A stretch of 64,000 bases of DNA from Brachionus rotundiformis (taxonomy: Eukaryota > Rotifera > Eurotatoria > Ploima > Brachionidae). Within the stretch, counting starts at the first letter, position 1, and every line of letters starts with the position of its first letter. The notes beneath the pieces are model-generated. The model worked only from the letters and a program-made list of their open reading frames with translations. It was not told the origin of the DNA and ran no database searches. Shown one piece after another: positions 1 through 9,598 of this stretch. The stretch lies in NCBI GenBank assembly GCA_016802295.1, contig JAESIW010000154.1:741233-805232 (forward strand), written 5' to 3'. The translations under genes and the position numbers were made by a program.

Positions 1-256
1 TTTTGCCACCAAATAGAGATCTTATCTTCTTTAAATTTATAACACTGATTACTCTTATTAAAGAATTTTAATAGTGTTAAACTATTAAGAGTTGCCAGTA
101 TCTGGAATTGCATACCATTTCAAAGTTGAAGCTATTACTCATTTTTTTTGATTGAATAAGAATTAAAAAATAAAAATATATTTTTATTATTAAATAAAGA
201 AGAAAAAAGATAATATTCTCTTATATAAGATTGTCACATTAAGGAAAAATAAAACT

Positions 257-1312
257 TTAAATTTCATTATAAGGATTTATCTCATTAATAGTTAAGTAAT
301 TTTTAATAATATTCTTAAATGTGACAATCTGATCAGAACCTGTATACAAATTAAAGGCATTGACTAAATTTTTCGCTTGTTGAAAAGCCACTTGAAGCTG
401 AAAGCATCTTCCAGGCGACATTTTGTGCACCGCTATCAATTGGTCCGAACAGCAATTAAGTCCACCACGAGCACGATATTGCGCATAATTGTTAATCCAT
501 TCTGGATATTTTCCACTGTAATGTGTCATTATATCAAAAACCAAAAATCTTTCTCTCTTTTTTTCATCAGCTGATTTACCAATCTTTGCATTCAAATTTC
601 TCAAGCATCTGTTGATGTCAAGATCGTCGATGCCAGTATCCGGACACTTGGTTATATCTTTGACCAGCGTTTTGGCTATCAATTCGAAAGCATTATGACT
701 GAGCACATAACCAGGACCGCCAGAATGATATCCATTTTTTACCAAAACCCTAAAATTGTAGCCGTATGTAATGGCCGTGTGAGATGGCTTGTCTTTTAAA
801 AAATTTTTCAAATTGGCTATGTTGACACATGCGTCATCATCCACAATGTAGTACCAATCATAAGTTGGAAATTTTTTGTATACATAAATTATTGATTGGT
901 AAAGTTTTTGGGTCAAGTTGTCATGGTTCTCGAATTCTAGTCCCTGTGGCTGAATCATTTTTATGTTTTCAAAAACTTCAATGGTTTTGTTGAAAAATTT
1001 TGGCCGCAAATGCTTTGGCAAAAGGGTGGTGAATACGTAATTGTCGCATTTATGACCCCATATGCGAAAAATACTCAGTGATATTTTTTTTTCAATATTT
1101 TTCGGATGGGTTTTTATTAAGCAAAAAATTCTTGGATTAATGGTGTCATTCTTGACTTGCTCAGAATGGCAATCTTTGGTCCGCGAGTCAACCTTTTTTG
1201 AAATGATTCCATAATTCTCAAATATATATTGATGGTAAAAAGAGCGAATTAATTGATTTAAAATTAAAACAACTAGAATAACTAATATGAAAATTATTTT
1301 TAACTTATTCAT
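257..1312 (-). CDS. Core-1 beta-1,3-galactosyltransferase-like (C1GalT1, GT31)
   Basis: A 351-residue single-exon protein. The layout is type II Golgi: a short cytosolic tail, a hydrophobic anchor at about residues 5-24, a stem, then a luminal catalytic domain. The acidic DDD at residues 158-160 (in YYIVDDDACVN) matches the metal/UDP-sugar binding DxD of GT31 enzymes. Downstream GGPGYVLS and a CCSD motif are typical of the C1GalT1 group, which adds galactose to Tn antigen (GalNAc-Ser/Thr) to make core 1 O-glycans. The usual acidic EDxxxG stretch appears as GIDDLDINRCL. Length is close to animal C1GalT1 (about 360). The family is clear. Whether this is the core-1 enzyme itself or one of the lineage-expanded paralogues common in invertebrates cannot be settled from sequence alone. 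No intron or chaperone gene is visible nearby. Confidence 0.9.
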   Translation of the reverse strand: MNKLKIIFILVILVVLILNQLIRSFYHQYIFENYGIISKKVDSRTKDCHSEQVKNDTINPRIFCLIKTHPKNIEKKISLSIFRIWGHKCDNYVFTTLLPKHLRPKFFNKTIEVFENIKMIQPQGLEFENHDNLTQKLYQSIIYVYKKFPTYDWYYIVDDDACVNIANLKNFLKDKPSHTAITYGYNFRVLVKNGYHSGGPGYVLSHNAFELIAKTLVKDITKCPDTGIDDLDINRCLRNLNAKIGKSADEKKRERFLVFDIMTHYSGKYPEWINNYAQYRARGGLNCCSDQLIAVHKMSPGRCFQLQVAFQQAKNLVNAFNLYTGSDQIVTFKNIIKNYLTINEINPYNEI

Positions 1313-1563
1313 TTATAATAAATATAAATTTTTAAATTATGAAATAGATAATTTTCTTCAATTAAACATTTACGCTTCAATTGATTTAAAAAATTGTATT
1401 TTATTTGATTAGGACATTTTTTTGATTTATCATTTAAAAAAATTAATTTTCGATATTTGAAAAAATATAAAATGGAAAAATGGTATAATTTAGGGCAAAA
1501 TTTTAACATTTTAAGTAAAAACATTTTTAATTTGTCTGTAATCATTTTTTCCTCATTACTCAA

Positions 1564-2080
1564 TTGACTGATTTTTTATCAAGATTTTTTTCCAAATTGT
1601 CTTTTGGTCAATCATGCAAAAGTTTCACTGAATATAGAAAAAGCTATTGAATAATTTAAGAAGACATGGTAGTTGTCTTTTTTTCAATTTGATGTTTGAT
1701 TGATCATTAAGAGGTTAATTAAAAAATGTTTTTAATTAGTAATAGTTGTTATTAATAGTTAATAAATTGGAATTTTATACTTTAAAGATACCATATGACA
1801 ATTTAAATATTCTAAAAAAAAAAATTCTGAAAAAAATTCATAAAATATAACTTCCTAAAATTTAAAAATAGTTTATGTAAAGTTAAAATTTTGATAATGA
1901 TATTTTAAATGGACATCAAATGATACAAAAAAATTACGCATTTTGTCTTTTTCATGGTTTAAAATGACATCCAAAAGCAAGAATAAAGACCGGAAACATG
2001 ATTCATTTATCATTTATTAAATCTAAAGAATTAGAATTTATTTTTAAGCAGATTTTTTTTTTATCAGTAAAGAGTAGTAG
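1564..2080. other. AT-rich intergenic stretch, no gene seen
   Basis: Between the galactosyltransferase promoter side and the tail of the LINE. Homopolymer A/T runs dominate. I found no open frame with coding character, RNA gene or inverted repeat of note. Confidence 0.5.
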
Positions 2081-4863
2081 TAGTAGTAGTAAAGTAAAAC
2101 TGCAACTCAAGAAAATACCCGAGCAGAGCTCTAATGAGCTATAGCAGTCGCTTCTTTTTTCACAATCCAAGAATCTAATTTCGACTTAAAAATATTCAAC
2201 GTTTTTGAACTAACTATTTCTTCCGGCAATTGATTCCATATGTTTACAACTCTATTTGTGAAAAAATGGAAACGCGAGGAGCAGTTTTTTATCTGTTCAC
2301 GACGCAGAGTTTTTGAATGCCTTCTTAAATCATATACTTGGCCGCTTTGACCATGGGTTAAATCTTTTCTAAACTCAACTAATTCAATTTTGTTATTTAG
2401 CTTAAACAACTGGATCAGATCTCCTCGCAGTCTTCTCGTAGTTAGGTCCGTAAGGCCAAGTTTAAATAAGCGTGTTGAGTAAGTAAGGTGCTTTAAGTTT
2501 GGAACTAACTTAGTTGCTCTATGTTGAATCTTTTCTATCGTATCGATATCTTTTTTTAGGTAAGGGCACCAAGAGGTTATGGCGTATTTTAAGTGAGGTC
2601 TGACCATCGAAGTGTACAGTAGTTTAACGTTATTAATATTGGGATATCTAAGTGATTTCTTCAACATACATAGAATCCTATTGGCTTTAGCTGTGACACA
2701 TGTTACTTGTGTGTCCCATTTTAGGTCATTTTTGATATATATACCGAGATCTCTTTCGCATACTGATTTTGTAAGTGGAAATGACTCAATATTGTAATCA
2801 TGTTTTGAATTATTGCGACCAAAATGGACAACTTTACATTTCTCGACATTAAGCTGAGCAGACCAGTCCCGTGACCACTTACATATATTATCAATGTCGA
2901 GTTGTAACTTATAGTTAGAAGAAGAATCTATTATTGGTGTTATAATCTTGTTATCATCAGCGTACGCTTTCGAGCTGTTATGGATGGCCTCAAGTAAATC
3001 ATTTATGTATATGATGAATAAAAGGGGACCGAGGACAGAACCTTGAGGTACTCCACTTGTGACTTCAGCCCATTCTGACTTAGCTTCGCCAAGCACGACT
3101 ATTTGTGATCGCCCAGTTAAAAATGAACTTATCCAATTTCTCAATGTCTAACTAAAACCGTAAAATTTAAGTTTAAAGACTAGCTTTGCGTGTGAAACCT
3201 TGTCAAAAGCTTTTGCAAAGTCGGTATACACCACATCCACGGGGTAGCCATTTGATAAAGCATGGGTAATCATGTCCATAGTCTCAAGTAAATTTGTATT
3301 GCAGGATCTCTGTGGAAGAAAGCCATGTTGAGCTTTTACAATAAGCCTGTTTTCTAGTAAATGTTTGAGCATAACCTCTTTTAATAGACTTTCCATAACT
3401 TTACAGAGGATACAAGTAAGCGAGATCGGTCGATAATTTGATGGCTGTAGTCTGTTACCTCCTTTATGAAGAGGTGTAACATAAGCCTTTTTCCAGATGC
3501 TTGGTACTGTACCAGTCATAAAGGACTCGCGAAAAATAACGCTTATCGGAAATGAAAAAGCTTTAGCGCATCTTTTTAGGACTAAGCTGTTTATCGTGTC
3601 TGGTCCCATGGACTTATTTGGGTCCAAATTTTGTAGTTTATCGGTTATTTTGTTAATACTAAACATTTCAACTGGATCGGGGTCACATACTTTACTAGTT
3701 TTATAAAAAAATTTTGGGAGACTTGAATTAACATCTTGGCTAAAAACTGATTTAAAGTAATCATTTAAGTAATTTGCAATCGCTGAAGGATCTGTCGTGA
3801 TGTTATTAGAACTCATACAGTTAAGTGCTTTAATCGATTTATTTACTGCTATTTTGCCATTAATATAATTATATACAAGCTTAGGATTTTTTTTTGCGTT
3901 CAATGCTAGATTATTTTCGTATTTTCTTACTGCATTTTTAATTGCGATTTGACATTCTTTATTTATTCTCCTGTATATAATTTCTTTTTCGGTTGACCAG
4001 CCACTTGTCATATATGCTTGCCATGCTGAATACTTTTTACGACTAATTTTTCTTAAATTTACATTTAGCCATGGCTTATGTTTATTTATTGAACACCTTT
4101 TTGGAACAAACATATCAACAGCCAAACTATAATATGATCTAAAACATTTGATCCACTGTCGAGCTAAACAAAATCTGATCCCACTTTAATTCGTTATAAA
4201 ATCGTGATAAAGACTCGAAATCACCTTTACGGTAATTATATAACGATGAAGTAAACCTTGTGTCTCTTTTATCACTTGATTTAAGTTCATAGTACCAGGT
4301 AAGTGAGTGATGACCCTTTTCTAAAGGACCAAGTGGTGGACCATGAGTTATATTATAAATTCTCTCGGGACATTCTGTAATAACTAAATCTAAGATATTT
4401 TTTGAATTTTGTCTCGATAGTTGAAAAGTTGAATCCCTAACATTTTGCGTGTAAAAGCAATCATCGAGCGTTTCCAGTAAAGAATATTCAAATGATTGAT
4501 TATCTAATGGACAGTAATTAAAAGCATCAGAATTCCACGCAATATTCGGACAATTAAAATCACCACACAACAGGATGCCAGTGTATTTTGATTGGCGCAT
4601 AATTTGATTTGATTCTCTAATACTTTCTATTAAATTTTTAGCATTACATTGTGCTGGAGGTCTGTAAAGGCAACCTAGTAGTAAAAGTTCGCCTGAAACT
4701 TCTAAAACGCACCACTTTTGCTCTACATCCACATTGTTTAAGGTGGTGTCCAAAATCTCATGACCTAAGATTTTGGTTTACAAAAATACAAACACCTCCT
4801 CCTTTTCTGTCCTTTCTGCAATTACTGTACATGTCAAAACCATTCATTAGTAGTATTTGTTAG
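2081..4863 (-). mobile_element. 5'-truncated CR1-like non-LTR retrotransposon with endonuclease and reverse transcriptase
   Basis: Read on the minus strand. Endonuclease remnants lie at 4863-4139 (RKDRKGGGVCIFV, then GDFNCPNIAWNS), changing frame near 4754 and again near 4130. Reverse transcriptase covers 4125-2131 in a single frame: NYRPISLTCILCKVMESL, TDFAKAFDKVSH, SGVPQGSVLGPLLFIIYIND and the catalytic YADD. One in-frame TAG sits at 3148-3150, just after FYGFS. The C-terminal region (HRATKLV, RRLRGDLIQ, NRVVNIWNQLP) is the usual CR1/L2-type tail. The element ends in an (ACT)n microsatellite at about 2081-2094 and lacks its 5' part. The stop and two frameshifts make this copy inactive as written. 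Clade assignment to CR1 rather than Jockey or L2 is by motif style only. Confidence 0.9.
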
Positions 4864-5173
4864 AGTATTTGTAGTTTTTTTTTTAAATAAGAACAAAAAT
4901 ATATTTTTCACAAGTAATAGTTTTTTAATTAAGTAATTTTTAAAATCCCTCCAACTTCAAAGTATTAGCAAGTTAATTTAGATAAAATATAGCATTTTCA
5001 GAGTCTAATATTTTATTTAAATATAAAATAGGACATTGATAATATTTTCTAAATTCAAAAATGAATAGATATTTAGCTAACAGACATTAATTTAGCTCTT
5101 TCAAAATTAGAAATAAATGAATAAAAATTAAATTTTTATTAAAATTGAAAAATTAAATTCAAATGATCAAAAA

Positions 5174-6013
5174 ATGCAAAAACAAAACTCAAAACCAAAC
5201 TTGGCCAAAAAGACATGCTTTTTTTTGACGGGATGCTTTTCGACCAAGAGCCGACAAATATCCAAACAAAACAATTTTGATTACGTTGACCTGGACCAAT
5301 TTCAATCCGAGCTAAATCAAAAACCAGAGCTTCATAGACCAGTACAAAGGTCTAAAACTACAAATGACATTTACAATTTTTCCACAAATGACTATGAAGA
5401 TATCACTGCAAATATACACAGCACAAAAATTGATCCCTTTGGAACTGAGCAAACAGTATGTCTTCCAAATACCAACACCAGCAACATCAGTGAAATATCG
5501 AGCATCAACAAAACTCTGATTCAGAATAATAGGATCAGGCGACAATTGACCAGTACCCAATTGATTCAGCAGACTAAATCATTGATTAATAGTGGCTACT
5601 ACACTAAAATGGAAGCTATTAGTGAAATAGAACCAGCTGAATCCACTTTTTCGCCCTGTAATTCTCTTTACTCAGAGTATTCAAGCGAAGATCAATCTAC
5701 GACCGTCTTTCCCTCTTCGATTGTTACCAAGACAAGAATAGAAAGTGATATCTACTCATGTGATTACACCACATATGACAATACTTATACCACTGATGAT
5801 TATACTTATCAAGAGTCCGCATATGAGCAGCGACAAGTCCTTAAATGTGTAAAAGCCTTCAGGTCAAAAATTCCTGGTGATCTCTCTCTAAGACTTAACG
5901 AAAGTGTTGTCTTAGTCCATGATCCTAAAACAAGTGGTCAATATGTTTTGGTGCACTCTTTGGAGTCCAATAAAGATGGATATGTTCCAAGAGAATGTTT
6001 GAGTGTAAATTAA
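5174..6013 (+). CDS. SH3-domain protein, otherwise unrecognised
   Basis: 279 residues. The last 60 residues read as an SH3 fold: a CVKAFRSK opening in the ALYDY position, GDLSLRLNESVVLV (the diverging turn and RT-loop side), and a closing DGYVPRECLSV strand. SH3 domains bind proline-rich partners in signalling and cytoskeletal adaptors. The first 220 residues are polar, rich in Ser, Thr, Asn and Tyr (several DYTTYD-like stretches between 190 and 215), and look disordered. No second domain is visible. The cysteines in the N-terminal CFFLTGCF could be lipidated, but this is speculative. The start is the first ATG of the frame, preceded by AT-rich leader. I cannot name an orthologue. Confidence 0.75.
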   Translation: MQKQNSKPNLAKKTCFFLTGCFSTKSRQISKQNNFDYVDLDQFQSELNQKPELHRPVQRSKTTNDIYNFSTNDYEDITANIHSTKIDPFGTEQTVCLPNTNTSNISEISSINKTLIQNNRIRRQLTSTQLIQQTKSLINSGYYTKMEAISEIEPAESTFSPCNSLYSEYSSEDQSTTVFPSSIVTKTRIESDIYSCDYTTYDNTYTTDDYTYQESAYEQRQVLKCVKAFRSKIPGDLSLRLNESVVLVHDPKTSGQYVLVHSLESNKDGYVPRECLSVN

Positions 6014-6640
6014 TAATTAAATTTTTATCTCTTTTTTACTTTTTCTAGCGTTCTATCTATTTTGTGTAAAAGACTTTTTAAAGATTATTTTTCTATTAAT
6101 TGAATAAAAATTAATTTTCCTTTTTTTTGTTTACGGAAAACAAAACATAGTTTTTGAAATAAAAAATTTATTTTTCAATTTTTTTTTAATTTCTTTAAAT
6201 TGTCTAAATAAAAACTGGTTAGATATATTTTTAATAATTATTATTATCAGAATAATTATTTATATAATAATTGCTAAACAGTATTTTATTTAGAAAAAAT
6301 TTATTAAAAAGGACAATTAAAATTTAAAAAATGACTTTTTTCAAGCAAACTAAAAAAATGAATCTTTAGCTTTTAAATATTTACCAGAATGCCAATCTTT
6401 GAAAATAACTAGATTAAAAAAAAAAACTTATTCACTAAATTTATTAATTTAAGGATTTGTTTACTTTTAGACAAATTTACAAAATAATAATGAATGTTTT
6501 AAAGTAAATTTTTGCCAAAAAGTAGTTTAAAGAAAACTTAGAGTTTTATATTTTTCGTTTTTTTTTTATCAGGTAATTTGAAAAAATTTCAAAAGTAATT
6601 TATAAATTGACAATTTCAGTATAAAGAATTTTATTCAAAA
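6014..6640. other. AT-rich intergenic stretch, no gene seen
   Basis: Contains the 3' flank of the SH3 gene (an AATAAA-type run near 6100) and the upstream flank of the lysyl oxidase gene. No other feature could be supported. Confidence 0.5.
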
Positions 6641-9076
6641 ATGTTTTATTTTAAATGGATATATTTTACTTTGTTGTCCAACCTTTTTAACAAAGGTTTG
6701 ACGACAAACATGTTGCCACCACTTCCTGAAGAATGGAGCTTAGAGCTAGAGGCGATCGAGTTTGGTATCAAAAATAACCATTGGTTAAAAGACTACACTT
6801 TTTATGCTCCTTCAATGGTAAAACCCAACTCAAATTGGAATGCTTATGTAGTGGCTACTTGGAGTGGACCTACAATCAGTGAAGAAAATCTTCTAAAATA
6901 TATAAAGTTAGAGTTTAGACCTATGGAGCAGTCTGTTATGAACCAATGGTCAGGTGATAAGACTCTGGATGTTGCCTCGTTTGATCATGTGTCAAATAAG
7001 ATTATATTTAGGCCAAAAAATAACAAGACCTTCATGATTGCGCCCCATAATCGAACTGGTATTTTCAATGGAATGTATTTTAATCTTGCTGTTTCTGGTA
7101 AACTTGTTCCTGGTATGGACATAAAGTTAAATACACGAATTTTCAGAGATGTTGAGGTGACTTGTTCAGATGGTCTATTTTGTAACGGAGAAGAGCGTTT
7201 TGTGAATGGAAAGTGCTTAAAGTCGAACATAAATCCATGCGAAGATGACTCTGGTGACTTGTGTTCTTCTTACGAATGCATTGAGTCCGAAAAACAGTGT
7301 AGCAAAATGCCTAAAGGCGGTCCAGCATGTCCAAAATGCTACTCAGACAAACCAGGTCAAATACTAACTTGCGCTGAAATTGGATATGAATGTGGTTGGA
7401 CATATGACCGAACACTATTTTGTGGAAATTGTTCAGACAACCAAATTTGCTCAAAAGGAAATTGTATTCTGGCTTCTGACGCAATTAAAGGTACATGCGA
7501 AAATCCAATTCAACTTTTGAACTCGAGCTTTATCATTCCACAAGATGGGCTCACTTTTACCATTTATGGAGATCTAAGCGATCCAAATTTAATTGATAGT
7601 GTTCTGCCAATTTGTCATTATACTCTTGTACCAGATATAATTTATGTTTTTAAGATAGAAAGTAGGGTTAAGATGGGGATTGAAGTTCAAATGCTAGCTG
7701 CTGATGGTTCAATTGATATTTTAGATACTCTTTTGGCATTAACAGATGAAAATTGTGCAGCCTTGCCAACTTATTCATTTTGCGGAGATGACTCATCACC
7801 ACCTGGTGGACTGTCTTCTAGAGTGTTCGGAAAGCTACAAAATGGTACCTATAAATTGGTAGCAAGCGCGACTAGACTTAAAAATTTGGGACCATTTAAA
7901 CTTATGATCAAATTTTATCCGAATTGTGTGCCCCAATGTGATGGAAATAGAAAATGTGGATCAGATGGATGTGGTGGAGTGTGTGGCGTTTGTCCAGATG
8001 AACAAGAGTGCTATTTTAAAACAGGAAAATGCAGGCATAAAAATTGCATTCCAGATTGTTTTTTGGCAATGGTTGGCAATGTAAGCCAAACAAAACAATG
8101 CGGTGATGATGGATGTGGTGGCTTATGTGGATCATGCAATTTGGAAAAGTCTGAAATGTGCTCACCACAGATATCAACTTGTAAAAAAATACAACTATGT
8201 GACAGTTTGAAACCAGTGTGTGATTCAAAGCCTCCACATGGAATGAAGTCGCCATTTTGTGCCAATGACTGTAAATGGCACGACATAGAAGAAAGAATAG
8301 GAGATTTAACGCCAAATGACAGAGACTTGGTCATTCCCTCAATTGAGTTCGAATGGCAGTATGTTTCTAATCGCTCATGTTCAGTAGTTGAGGGCTGTTT
8401 TAGATTTACTGGTTATAGATTGGTGATGCGTTTTGATACTTATGTCCACAATATTGGTAGAGAATCATTTGTTTTTCAATCTCCAGAAGATGCCCCTGAT
8501 AAATTTGAGTTCAGCCCATGCCATGCACATTACCATTTCGAAGGCTTTGCTTCGTTCAACTTGTATGACATGAACTCAAAACTAAGTGCCATCGGTGGTA
8601 AAAGAGGCTACTGTGTAGAAGACACCATTCAAACCTCGTTTGGTCTTCATGTATCCTGCAAAAAGAAGTACTCATGCGAAGACCAAGGAAAAAATCAGGG
8701 CATTCAACCGGGCTATGCTGATTTGTACAGAAAAGATCTGGACTGTCAATGGATCGACATTACGTATATACCAAAGGAAAATTGGTACATCTATGAAGTC
8801 TGCACAAATACACAGAGAAAAATAGCAGAGGCTTCTTATTCGAATAATTGCAAAAGATTTCCAGTTTACATTCCAGAAATTCAGAATGATTTTAATGGAT
8901 TTTTGGTGAAGTATTCAGATATTCTAAAAGAAAGAAATATAACATCTGACAGAATACCATTTGTCGATCCAGATTCGATGTTTATGTTTAGCGAACACTT
9001 TGAAGAACAAGTTGAGCCAAATCTGTTTCAAAGCATTATCAATTTTTTTTCCTATATTCTAGGCTTAATATTTTAA
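6641..9076 (+). CDS. Secreted multidomain protein with C-terminal lysyl oxidase domain
   Basis: 811 residues in one exon, with a hydrophobic leader at residues 1-21. A lysyl oxidase domain lies at about 571-745. It keeps the copper triad His628, His630 and His632 (CHAHYHFEGF). Lys654 (GGKRGYCVEDT) and Tyr696 (before RKDLDCQWIDIT) align with the Lys320 and Tyr355 that form the LTQ cofactor in human LOX. An active amine oxidase that deaminates lysine side chains outside the cell is therefore plausible. N-terminal to it are a Cys-rich CSDGLFCNGEERF module (about 175-280), a beta-rich segment resembling bacterial pre-peptidase C-terminal domains (about 284-427), and two CG-DGCGG-CG-C modules (about 428-508). 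This architecture is unlike vertebrate LOX or LOXL, which use propeptides or SRCR domains. No intron interrupts the frame. Confidence 0.88.
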   Translation: MFYFKWIYFTLLSNLFNKGLTTNMLPPLPEEWSLELEAIEFGIKNNHWLKDYTFYAPSMVKPNSNWNAYVVATWSGPTISEENLLKYIKLEFRPMEQSVMNQWSGDKTLDVASFDHVSNKIIFRPKNNKTFMIAPHNRTGIFNGMYFNLAVSGKLVPGMDIKLNTRIFRDVEVTCSDGLFCNGEERFVNGKCLKSNINPCEDDSGDLCSSYECIESEKQCSKMPKGGPACPKCYSDKPGQILTCAEIGYECGWTYDRTLFCGNCSDNQICSKGNCILASDAIKGTCENPIQLLNSSFIIPQDGLTFTIYGDLSDPNLIDSVLPICHYTLVPDIIYVFKIESRVKMGIEVQMLAADGSIDILDTLLALTDENCAALPTYSFCGDDSSPPGGLSSRVFGKLQNGTYKLVASATRLKNLGPFKLMIKFYPNCVPQCDGNRKCGSDGCGGVCGVCPDEQECYFKTGKCRHKNCIPDCFLAMVGNVSQTKQCGDDGCGGLCGSCNLEKSEMCSPQISTCKKIQLCDSLKPVCDSKPPHGMKSPFCANDCKWHDIEERIGDLTPNDRDLVIPSIEFEWQYVSNRSCSVVEGCFRFTGYRLVMRFDTYVHNIGRESFVFQSPEDAPDKFEFSPCHAHYHFEGFASFNLYDMNSKLSAIGGKRGYCVEDTIQTSFGLHVSCKKKYSCEDQGKNQGIQPGYADLYRKDLDCQWIDITYIPKENWYIYEVCTNTQRKIAEASYSNNCKRFPVYIPEIQNDFNGFLVKYSDILKERNITSDRIPFVDPDSMFMFSEHFEEQVEPNLFQSIINFFSYILGLIF

Positions 9077-9598
9077 AAATAGATTTATAATTAACTAAGA
9101 TAAGATAATTGAAATTTAAAAAAAAATAATCTGCTTTTAAAAGTTTTTAGATGCTTTAAATAAAACATTATGAAAATAATTTAGCATCGTTTTTTTTTTT
9201 TTTTGTTAAGTTGGTAAATTTACCAAAATTGTTGATTCATGCAAAAATCTACTTTAATTTTTTGATTAAAAAAATGGTAATTTTTAATACATAAAAAACA
9301 AAAATAGTACCAAAATTCAATCAAAAATCTATCTAAAAAATTTACTTCTAATATATTAAGAATATATTCTTGTAACATTTTGATAAATTTGATAAATATT
9401 TTGCAAAATTTTGAAAACTAAATCTTTCTTAAGTTAAATAAAGTTTGAATGAAAATAAACTAGAATATTTTTTTTATTTGCCAAAATTTTGCCAGTAAAG
9501 CAATTCTTTTTTTAACTTGAAAAAAACAAAAAAAATCATTATTTTTTCCATAGTTTATTATAAATTTATTCTAATAAATTGAGTCAAAAATGACACAT
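9077..9598. other. AT-rich intergenic stretch between convergent genes
   Basis: 3' flanks of the lysyl oxidase gene (+) and the B3/B4-ankyrin gene (-). AATAAA-like signals occur near 9160 on the plus strand. Nothing else seen. Confidence 0.5.

Noticed and set aside
1309..1563. 84-codon minus-strand frame next to the galactosyltransferase
   Set aside because: Extreme Lys/Ile/Tyr composition of AT-rich DNA, no motif; it overlaps the start of the real gene.
8011..8334. Minus-strand frames opposite the lysyl oxidase gene
   Set aside because: Shadows of the sense coding sequence with no motif of their own.
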